Made by a program: the position numbers and the translations under genes. A DNA stretch of 64,000 nt from Mycobacterium sp. BK086 (GTDB lineage: Bacteria; Actinomycetota; Actinomycetes; Mycobacteriales; Mycobacteriaceae): positions 1 through 64,000 of the forward strand of contig SNWL01000007.1 in assembly GCA_004362315.1 (NCBI GenBank), in the 5' to 3' direction. Shown here in pieces: positions 57,535 to 64,000 of this stretch (position 1 is its first letter; the number at the start of each line of letters is the position of its first letter). The notes beneath the pieces were generated by a model. It worked only from the letters and a program-made list of their open reading frames with translations, did not search any database and was not told the DNA's origin.

Positions 57535-59616
57535 ATGCCGGTGGTGAAGTCGGGGGGGTTGGTCAAGTTCGGGGCGATCGTCACCGTGGTGACGGCGATG
57601 TTGTGGTCGGCGCCGTTGGCGGCGGCCGAACCCGAGCCCGCACCCGCCGAGCCGGCGCCCACAGAGCCCGCTCCCACCGATCCCGCGCTGCCCGCGGCCG
57701 CTCCCGTCGGCGGTGAAGTGATGACGGCGCCGACGCTGTCGCTGGCCGATCTGGGCGCCCTTCCCGTGCTCTCGTTCTACGGGGGGACCAGCTCGGTCTC
57801 GCTGACGTTCCCGGTGCCTGTCGGACTGGTTCCCGACACTCTCAACGCCACCCTCGACCTACCGTTCAACGTCCGCTCGGGCGTCATCTCGGTTACGCAG
57901 GGCGATCGGCTGATCGGCAAGCTGGGGCTCCCGCCCGTCGATCTGACCCCACTGGTCATTCCGCTGGCCGGGGTGGAAGTCATCGACAACGTCGCCACGG
58001 TGACGCTCACGCTGGCGTCGGTTCCGGACGACGGCTACTGCCTCGACCGGCTCAACCCGATCAATCTCATCAACGGCGCGGTCTCGTTCGTCGGCGCCGA
58101 GGCGGCACCGGCGACGGTGGCCGACTTCCTTCCGCCGATCCTGCGCAAGCTCACCGTCGGCGTGCCGGGCAACCCGTCCATGGCGGAGTCGGATGCCGCG
58201 GTCCAGTTGGTGGCCGGGCTGGTCAAGCGGTACGGCAATCAGGCACCCGAGGTTTCGCTCATCCCGCTGGCCGACGGCGCGACGTCGATACCGACGCCCT
58301 CGCTGCCCCTCGAGCGCCAGGTCGTCATCAAAGAGGGCTCCGACGAGAGCATTTCGCTCCAGGGCGGTGGTGTCCCGCAACTGTTGATCACGGCCCCGGC
58401 CGACAAGCTCACCAATGACACCCGGTTGCTCAGCGACGGCGCACTGAACCTGGCTGTGGCGGCCCGGGTGGTCCCGGACAAGCTCGGCTCGGGCCGGCGC
58501 GCGCAACCGCTCGGCGGCTTGGTGACGGTCGCACAGTTCGATCCGACCACGCTGAGCTCGACCGGTGTGGCTCCGCAGGTGAAGATCGGGATCGATCAGA
58601 CCAAGATCGGCTACCCGGTCCAGGGCGTGCGGGTGCATCTCACCGGCACCTACACCCCGATGCCGAACACCTTCGGCGGTCAGCTCACCGCAAACATCAA
58701 CGGCGAGCAGATCGATTCCTGGGCAGCCGATCCCGCCGGTGTGATCGATCGCTGGGTCAGCGTGCCCGACCGGCTGCTGAGTCGCTACACCGACCTGCAG
58801 GTCGCGCTGAACACCACCGGCAACACCGGCGGGTGCAACGACTTCTACTCGATGAACCTGGTGATCAACGGCAACAGCGTGGTCGAAAGCAGCCAGGCTG
58901 TTCCGCCTATCCCGCAGGGATTCGGGGCGTTGCCGCAGGCACTGCTGCCGGTCGTCAAGGTGGGCATCGGCTCGGATCGCTTCGCCGACACCGTCCGAGC
59001 GGTCGCGATCACCACCGGTTTGCAGCGGCTCAGTTCGCTGCCGTTGCGCACATCGGTGACGTCATTCGAGGACGCCCGCAAGGGCCAGGATCCCGCCATC
59101 CTGATCAGTGCCGACGGGTGGACCGACAAGTCCATAACGTTGCCGGTCAGCGGCAATGACCGCAGCATCGTGGTGGAGGGTCAAGAACCCAACAGCGAGC
59201 AGACGAGCCTGAGCCTGGATCCCGGAGTGCAGTTCGGCTCCCTGCAGACGGTGTTCGACGGCCACCGCACGCTGCTGATCGCCACGTCCAACGGTGCGCC
59301 GAACCAGCTCGACGAGCTGCTGGGTTGGCTCAACGCGGACCGCAGTCGCTGGTCGCAGTTGCGCGGCCCGGCCATCGTCGCAATCGCTGGGCGCGCACCG
59401 GCTTTGGTCGCCGGCCGCACACCGGTGAGTGTGTACGGTCCGGTCGCGCCGACGCCGGATCAGGCGGCGACTACAGCGGTCGCGAAGTACCACTACGACC
59501 GGGCCTGGTGGGTCGCTCTCGGGGTCGTCGGGGTGGCCGCTGCCGGTGTGGCGGCGATCGTCCTGACGTCGCGTAGCCCGCGGGACAAGGGCGCGACGCA
59601 CCGCCGCGAAGACTGA
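57535..59616 (+). CDS. Exported membrane-anchored BcsB-like protein
   Basis: About 693 residues. A signal peptide ends near WSAPLAAAEP, followed by a Pro/Glu/Ala/Thr linker with repeats (PAPAEPAPTEPAPTDPA). A large beta-rich ectodomain spans about 75-640 and one C-terminal transmembrane helix lies at about 660-683 (WVALGVVGVAAAGVAAIVL) with a basic tail. Layout and FYSMNLVINGN and PILISADGW-like blocks resemble BcsB, the periplasmic cellulose synthase subunit. There is no neighbouring BcsA. The start is uncertain: GTG 57511 and GTG 57544 are alternatives. Confidence 0.65.
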   Translation: MPVVKSGGLVKFGAIVTVVTAMLWSAPLAAAEPEPAPAEPAPTEPAPTDPALPAAAPVGGEVMTAPTLSLADLGALPVLSFYGGTSSVSLTFPVPVGLVPDTLNATLDLPFNVRSGVISVTQGDRLIGKLGLPPVDLTPLVIPLAGVEVIDNVATVTLTLASVPDDGYCLDRLNPINLINGAVSFVGAEAAPATVADFLPPILRKLTVGVPGNPSMAESDAAVQLVAGLVKRYGNQAPEVSLIPLADGATSIPTPSLPLERQVVIKEGSDESISLQGGGVPQLLITAPADKLTNDTRLLSDGALNLAVAARVVPDKLGSGRRAQPLGGLVTVAQFDPTTLSSTGVAPQVKIGIDQTKIGYPVQGVRVHLTGTYTPMPNTFGGQLTANINGEQIDSWAADPAGVIDRWVSVPDRLLSRYTDLQVALNTTGNTGGCNDFYSMNLVINGNSVVESSQAVPPIPQGFGALPQALLPVVKVGIGSDRFADTVRAVAITTGLQRLSSLPLRTSVTSFEDARKGQDPAILISADGWTDKSITLPVSGNDRSIVVEGQEPNSEQTSLSLDPGVQFGSLQTVFDGHRTLLIATSNGAPNQLDELLGWLNADRSRWSQLRGPAIVAIAGRAPALVAGRTPVSVYGPVAPTPDQAATTAVAKYHYDRAWWVALGVVGVAAAGVAAIVLTSRSPRDKGATHRRED

Positions 59617-59697
59617 GGCTCGGCAGGTCCTGCGAATTCGCCACGAGCGGACGCGGAATCACGCGAAACCGGTCCGGCTCATGGAAGTCTGTGGCGT

Positions 59698-62049
59698 ATG
59701 ACCACGGAGTTCAACGGCAAGATCGAACTGGACATTCGCGATTCCGAACCCGACTGGGGTCCCTACGCGGCGCCCAAGGCGCCTGAGGGTGCGCCCAACG
59801 TGCTCTACCTGGTGTGGGACGACATCGGCATCGCGACGTGGGATTGCTTCGGCGGGCTGGTGTCCATGCCGGCGATGACGCGGATCGCCGAGCGGGGGGT
59901 TCGGCTCTCGCAGTTCCACACCACCGCGCTGTGCTCCCCGACCCGGGCCTCGCTGCTGACGGGCCGCCACGCCACCACGGTCGGGATGGCCATGGTGGAG
60001 GAGTTCACCGAGGGTTTCCCCGGAATCAACGGCCGCATTCCCGATGACACCGCGCTGATCTCGGAGGTGCTCGCCGAGCACGGCTACAACACCTACTGCG
60101 TGGGCAAGTGGCACCTCACCCCGATCGAGGAGTCCAGCCTCGCAGCCACCAGGCGGCACTGGCCACTGTCGCGCGGCTTCGAGCGGTTCTACGGGTTCAT
60201 GGGCGGCGAGACCGACCAGTGGTACCCCGAGCTGGTCTACGACGGCCATCCCGTGGAGGCCCCGGCCACCCCGGAGGAGGGCTATCACCTCTCGAAGGAT
60301 CTGGCGGACAAGACAATCGAGTTCATCCGCGACTCCACGATGATCGCCCCGGACAAACCGTGGTTCACCTATCTGTGTCCGGGTGCCGGCCACGCGCCGC
60401 ACCACGTGTTCAAAGAATGGGCGGACCGCTACGCCGGTGCGTTCGACATGGGCTACGAGCGCTACCGCGACATCGTCCTGGAGAACATGAAGAACCTCGG
60501 CATCGTGCCGCCTGGCACCGAGCTGTCCGGGATGAACCCCTACTGCGATGTCACCGGACCCAACGGCGAGCCATGGCCCGAGCAGGACACCGTGCGCCCG
60601 TGGGACTCGCTCAACGACGAGGAGAAGCGGCTCTTCGCCCGGATGGCCGAGGTGTTCGCCGGCTTCCTGTCCTACACCGACGCTCAAATCGGCAGGGTGC
60701 TGGACTATCTGGAGGAGTCCGGACAGCTGGACAACACCATCGTCGTGGTGATCTCCGACAACGGTGCCAGCGGTGAGGGCGGTCCCAACGGCTCGGTCAA
60801 CGAGGGCAAGTTCTTCAACGGCTACGTCGACACCGTCGAAGAGAGCATGCCGTTCTTCGATGTCCTGGGCTCTCCGGCGACCTTCAACCACTATCCGATC
60901 GGGTGGGCGATGGCGTTCAACACGCCATACAAGCTCTACAAGCGCTACGCCTCACACGAAGGCGGCATCGCCGACACCGCAATCATCTCCTGGCCCAACG
61001 GAATTGCGGCACACGGCGAAATCCGCGACAACTACGTCAGCGTCTCCGACATCACGCCCACCATCTACGAACTGCTGGGCATCACCCCGCCGGACACCGT
61101 GAAGGGCATCGCCCAGAAGCCGCTCGACGGGGTGAGTTTCAAAGCGGCACTGGATGATTCGACCGCAGAAACCGGCAAGGAGACGCAGTTCTACACGATG
61201 CTGGGCACCCGTGGCATCTGGCACAAGGGCTGGTTCGCCAGCACCGTGCACCCCGCCGCACCGTCGGGCTGGTCGCATTTCGACAAGGACCGCTGGGAGC
61301 TCTACAACATCGAGAACGACCGCAGCCAGTGCCACGATGTGGCTGCCGAGCATCCGGACAAGCTCGACGAATTGCAGAAGTTGTGGTTCGCCGAGGCCGA
61401 AAAGTACAACGGCCTACCGCTTTCCGACCTCAACGTGTTCGAGATGGTCAGTCGTACCCGCCCGTCGCTGGCAGGGGACCGGCCCAGCTACGTCTACTAC
61501 CCGCACACCGCTCCGGTCGCGATGGGTGCGTGTGTGTCGATCAACGGCCGGTCGTTCTCGGTGCTGGCCGAGGTGAACATCGACAGTCCGGACGCGCAGG
61601 GCGTCTTGCTCAAACAGGGCGCCGGGCACGGCGGTTATGTGTTGTTCGTCCAGGACGGAAAGCTGCAGTTCGTCTACAACTTCTTCGGCGAAGACGAGCA
61701 GCGGGTGATCGCGCCCGACCCGGTCCCGCTGGGTGAGCACATCCTCGGCGTGGGCTACGCGCGAACCGGCGTGGTCGAGGGCAGCCACACCCCGCTGGGT
61801 GACGTGACCCTCTACGTCGACGGTGACGCGGTGGCCACGCTGGCCGGTGTGAGAGCCCACCCGTTCACGTTCGGCTTGGCCGGTGGCGGGGTCAGCGTGG
61901 GACGCAATTCCGGCCAGCCGGTCTCGACGGCGTACACGGCGCCCTTCGATTTCACCGGCGGAACCATCGCCCGCGTGGTCGTCGACGTGTCGGGCACTCC
62001 GTACATCGACGCGGAACACGAACTCGCGGCGGCCTTCGCCAGGGACTGA
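59698..62049 (+). CDS. atsA: Arylsulfatase AtsA (type I sulfatase)
   Basis: 783 residues. The sulfatase signature CSPTRASLLTGRH places Cys79 as the residue to be converted to formylglycine. Metal/catalytic blocks include VLYLVWDDIG, GKWHLTP and VVVISDNGASGEGG. The domain order (alkaline phosphatase-like core, then a C-terminal beta region that starts near residue 560) fits Rv0711. No signal peptide is visible, so the enzyme is probably cytosolic. It hydrolyses sulfate esters; the natural substrate is unknown. The maturase gene lies 0.7 kb downstream. Confidence 0.94.
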   Translation: MTTEFNGKIELDIRDSEPDWGPYAAPKAPEGAPNVLYLVWDDIGIATWDCFGGLVSMPAMTRIAERGVRLSQFHTTALCSPTRASLLTGRHATTVGMAMVEEFTEGFPGINGRIPDDTALISEVLAEHGYNTYCVGKWHLTPIEESSLAATRRHWPLSRGFERFYGFMGGETDQWYPELVYDGHPVEAPATPEEGYHLSKDLADKTIEFIRDSTMIAPDKPWFTYLCPGAGHAPHHVFKEWADRYAGAFDMGYERYRDIVLENMKNLGIVPPGTELSGMNPYCDVTGPNGEPWPEQDTVRPWDSLNDEEKRLFARMAEVFAGFLSYTDAQIGRVLDYLEESGQLDNTIVVVISDNGASGEGGPNGSVNEGKFFNGYVDTVEESMPFFDVLGSPATFNHYPIGWAMAFNTPYKLYKRYASHEGGIADTAIISWPNGIAAHGEIRDNYVSVSDITPTIYELLGITPPDTVKGIAQKPLDGVSFKAALDDSTAETGKETQFYTMLGTRGIWHKGWFASTVHPAAPSGWSHFDKDRWELYNIENDRSQCHDVAAEHPDKLDELQKLWFAEAEKYNGLPLSDLNVFEMVSRTRPSLAGDRPSYVYYPHTAPVAMGACVSINGRSFSVLAEVNIDSPDAQGVLLKQGAGHGGYVLFVQDGKLQFVYNFFGEDEQRVIAPDPVPLGEHILGVGYARTGVVEGSHTPLGDVTLYVDGDAVATLAGVRAHPFTFGLAGGGVSVGRNSGQPVSTAYTAPFDFTGGTIARVVVDVSGTPYIDAEHELAAAFARD

Positions 62050-62070
62050 CCCTCACGTCATACTGGTCGG

Positions 62071-62775
62071 GTGACTCGGCTGGTGTTCGCCGCTGCGGCG
62101 GTTGTGATGCTGGCCGTCCCGGCTGTTGCCGCCTGTGCGCGCGACAGCGAAGGAACAGCCGTGAAGGCCGACGCGTCGACGTCCTCGACCAGCCTCGCGC
62201 CGACGTCGACCACGACGTCCACCAAGGTCACCGACGTGCCGGAATCCTCGGAGCCCGGCGTGCTGGAAACCACCCGCGCGCCGATTCCGGCGGACTCCAC
62301 CGTGTGCCGGCCCGAACAGCCCGGGCCGACGGCGGTGGCCAGCGTCGCCGACCCCGCCGCGCCCAAGATCAGGGTCCGGGTGCCAGACGGATGGTCCTCG
62401 ACGCCGGGCACCGGCGACGTGGGTGCTCTGCTGTCCGGGCCCGACGACATGGTCGCCGAGGTCACCATCTCCGCGACCCCGCTGGATCCCAGTGCCGCCT
62501 TCACCCGGTATGGCGACGACGTGATGGCCCGCTATCCGATCAGCACGCTGAGCCTGCTGCCCGGTGACTTCTGCGGCTTCAGCGGACAGAAACTGATGGG
62601 CAGCTGGGCTCGGGACCCCGACGAGTCGCTCGAATACCAGGACCGGATCGCCCACATCTGGACCAACACCGGCAACTATCTGGTCGCCGTTCACGTGGAA
62701 GCGCCGTCCGGAACACCCGGATTCGACACCGCGGCCTCGGTACTGACCGAGGAATTCGGCGTCGTCATACCCTGA
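62071..62775 (+). CDS. LpqN/LpqT-type lipoprotein
   Basis: 234 residues from GTG 62071. Lipobox AVAAC (Cys22) follows a hydrophobic core, then a Thr/Ser-rich linker (STSSTSLAPTSTTTST). The mature domain (IRVRVPDGWSSTPG ... YGDDVMARYPIS ... YLVAVHVEAP) matches the LpqN/LpqT/MK35 family of mycobacterial envelope lipoproteins. The gene lies between atsA and the formylglycine gene with 21- and 4-base gaps, so the three form an operon. The function is unknown. Confidence 0.85.
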   Translation: MTRLVFAAAAVVMLAVPAVAACARDSEGTAVKADASTSSTSLAPTSTTTSTKVTDVPESSEPGVLETTRAPIPADSTVCRPEQPGPTAVASVADPAAPKIRVRVPDGWSSTPGTGDVGALLSGPDDMVAEVTISATPLDPSAAFTRYGDDVMARYPISTLSLLPGDFCGFSGQKLMGSWARDPDESLEYQDRIAHIWTNTGNYLVAVHVEAPSGTPGFDTAASVLTEEFGVVIP

Positions 62776-62779
62776 ACCC

Positions 62780-63658
62780 ATGCTCACCGAGCTCGTCACG
62801 GTGCCCGGCGGGACCTTCCGGATGGGGTCGACCAGCTTCTATCCCGAAGAAGCGCCGATCCACACCGCGACCGTCGGTGCCTTCGCCATCGAGCGGCACC
62901 CGGTGACCAACGCACAGTTCGCCGAGTTCGTCGCCGCCACCGGATACGTCACCATCGCCGAACGGCCGCTGGATCCGGCGCTGTATCCCGGCGTCGCCGA
63001 GGCGGATCTGCAGCCCGGCGCGCTGGTGTTCCGGCCGACGGCAGGGCCGGTGAATCTGCGCGACTGGCGGCAGTGGTGGGACTGGGCGCCCGGCGCGAGC
63101 TGGCGTGCGCCGTTCGGGGCGGGCAGCGATGCCGCCGATATGCCCGACCATCCCGTCGTGCAGGTCGCCTATCCCGACGCGATCGCCTACGCCGGCTGGG
63201 CCGGCCGGCGGCTGCCGACCGAGGCTGAGTGGGAGTACGCGGCACGGGCCGGCAGCACTTCCCCCTATGCGTGGGGCGACGAGCCGACGGTCGGGGGAGC
63301 GTTGATGGCCAACACCTGGCAGGGCCGCTTCCCGTATCGCAACGACGGCGCGCTGGGCTGGGCGGGCACCTCGCCGGTGGGGACGTTCCCGCCGAACGGG
63401 TTCGGGCTGGTCGACATGATCGGCAATGTCTGGGAGTGGACGACGACGCAGTACTCCGCTCATCACATGCTTGACCAGCAGAATTCGTGCTGTCCGCCGC
63501 CCGCCGAACCCGATCCGGCCGTCAATCAGACGCTCAAGGGCGGCTCGCACCTGTGCGCCCCGGAGTACTGCCATCGGTACCGGCCGGCCGCGCGATCACC
63601 GCAGTCGCAGGACAGCTCGACCACGCACATCGGCTTCCGGTGCGTGGCGAGTTCCTGA
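62780..63658 (+). CDS. Formylglycine-generating enzyme
   Basis: 292 residues. Converts the active-site Cys of type I sulfatases to formylglycine, using copper and oxygen. Family blocks are GGTFRMGSTSFYPEEAP, ERHPVTNAQFAEFV, RLPTEAEWEYAARAG, MIGNVWEWTTT and the catalytic KGGSHLCAPEYCHRYRP with Cys259 and Cys264. It is full length and the fifth gene between rpsQ and rplN of this kind of insertion; AtsA with its CSPTR motif is the obvious substrate. Corresponds to Rv0712. ATG 62780 is 4 bases after the lipoprotein stop. Confidence 0.95.
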   Translation: MLTELVTVPGGTFRMGSTSFYPEEAPIHTATVGAFAIERHPVTNAQFAEFVAATGYVTIAERPLDPALYPGVAEADLQPGALVFRPTAGPVNLRDWRQWWDWAPGASWRAPFGAGSDAADMPDHPVVQVAYPDAIAYAGWAGRRLPTEAEWEYAARAGSTSPYAWGDEPTVGGALMANTWQGRFPYRNDGALGWAGTSPVGTFPPNGFGLVDMIGNVWEWTTTQYSAHHMLDQQNSCCPPPAEPDPAVNQTLKGGSHLCAPEYCHRYRPAARSPQSQDSSTTHIGFRCVASS

Positions 63659-63917
63659 CCCGCGCCGGAACCGCGCCGAGATCGACGAAATGGCGCGATC
63701 TACTCGCACTTCCTCGGCGGATTGTCGGTTTGGGCGTCATGAACTGCAGCGATTTGGAGCTTTTGGGCTCGTCACCTAGTATTTAACGGTTGCCTAGGGC
63801 AGACCTCGGTTATCTCCGCGCGAGAAAACCCTGCGTGCTCTTTGGGTGACAAGAACAAGACCGCGCACGTCAGGTCGGTATCTGCCGTGCACACAGTAAC
63901 CAGGTCGAGGAGATCTA
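63659..63917 (+). promoter_or_regulatory. Upstream region of rplN with its own promoter
   Basis: 259 bases between the formylglycine enzyme and rplN. TTGGAG (63754-63759), a 17-base spacer and TAGTAT (63777-63782) form a good SigA-type promoter, with transcription starting near 63789. The site gtcgaggaga (63903-63912) precedes the rplN GTG. Displaced rplN and the genes after it can thus be transcribed separately from the S10 operon. Confidence 0.6.
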
Positions 63918-64000
63918 GTGATTCAGCAGGAATCGCGGCTCAAGGTCGCCGATAACACGGGCGCCAAGGAGATCTTGTGCATCCGCGTTCTCGGTGGCTC
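63918..64000 (+). CDS. rplN: 50S ribosomal protein L14 (N-terminal part)
   Basis: The gene runs off the window end. GTG 63918 follows a gaggaga site. The visible residues ([20 protein letters not shown], then CIRVLGG) are the diagnostic L14 start. It opens the second half of the ribosomal cluster and is expected to be followed by rplX and rplE outside the window. Confidence 0.95.
   Translation, partial: MIQQESRLKVADNTGAKEILCIRVLGG

Overview
The window is high-GC actinobacterial DNA from a Mycobacteriaceae genome. The RNA polymerase subunits, S12/S7/EF-G/EF-Tu block, S10 operon, MceG tail and mycofactocin cluster all read as mycobacterial proteins. An intact ornithine aminotransferase, an arginine deiminase/antiporter pair and many accessory catabolic genes suggest an environmental, rapid-grower type (Mycolicibacterium-like). 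That placement is inference. I saw no tRNA, rRNA, CRISPR array or insertion sequence.

Layout. 1-351 is the tail of the Mce-transport ATPase, closed by a strong terminator. 489-2903 encodes a secreted protein made of two near-copies of one alpha/beta-hydrolase domain. 3279-10745 is rpoB-rpoC, ended by a hairpin terminator. 10867-17571 holds a DHFR/RibD-like protein, endonuclease IV, lipoprotein LpqP, a cupin, and a tightly overlapping fadE8-echA4-paaX-echA5 operon. Two small exported DUF3060 proteins and a TetR regulator follow. 19436-23745 is rpsL-rpsG-fusA-tuf with its own promoter and terminator.

23839-35142 is an accessory block: two membrane proteins, an arginine antiporter with arginine deiminase, a mycofactocin-coupled SDR with a KstR-like operator, a universal stress protein, and the rocE-rocD-dimethylargininase-like operon with a divergent Lrp/AsnC regulator. 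A ferredoxin reductase closes the block. 35139-36928 pairs an ECF sigma factor with a triple-VOC protein. 37042-44238 is the complete mycofactocin system: mftR divergent from mftA-B-C-D-E-F-G, including the 31-residue precursor gene mftA.

44306-51668 is a regulator-rich catabolic region: TetR, cytochrome P450, a lipoprotein carboxylesterase, and a reductase-VOC-SDR-TetR operon behind two adjacent palindromes, then a membrane protein. 52063-57418 is the S10 operon from rpsJ to rpsQ. It is separated from rplN (start only, 63918) by a BcsB-like membrane protein, arylsulfatase AtsA, an LpqN/LpqT-type lipoprotein and a formylglycine-generating enzyme.

How it fits together. The housekeeping blocks share a promoter layout of a TTG-rich -35, a 17-base spacer and a TANNNT-like -10, at rpoB, rpsL, rpsJ and rplN. 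Mycofactocin is a peptide-derived redox cofactor that serves dedicated SDR-type dehydrogenases; one such SDR lies about 10 kb upstream. AtsA carries the Cys-Ser-Pro-Thr-Arg motif that the neighbouring formylglycine enzyme would activate. No system here is wholly without known relatives. The least characterised units are the ECF-sigma/triple-VOC pair, the duplicated hydrolase, the BcsB-like protein, and the palindrome-controlled reductase-VOC-SDR-TetR operon.
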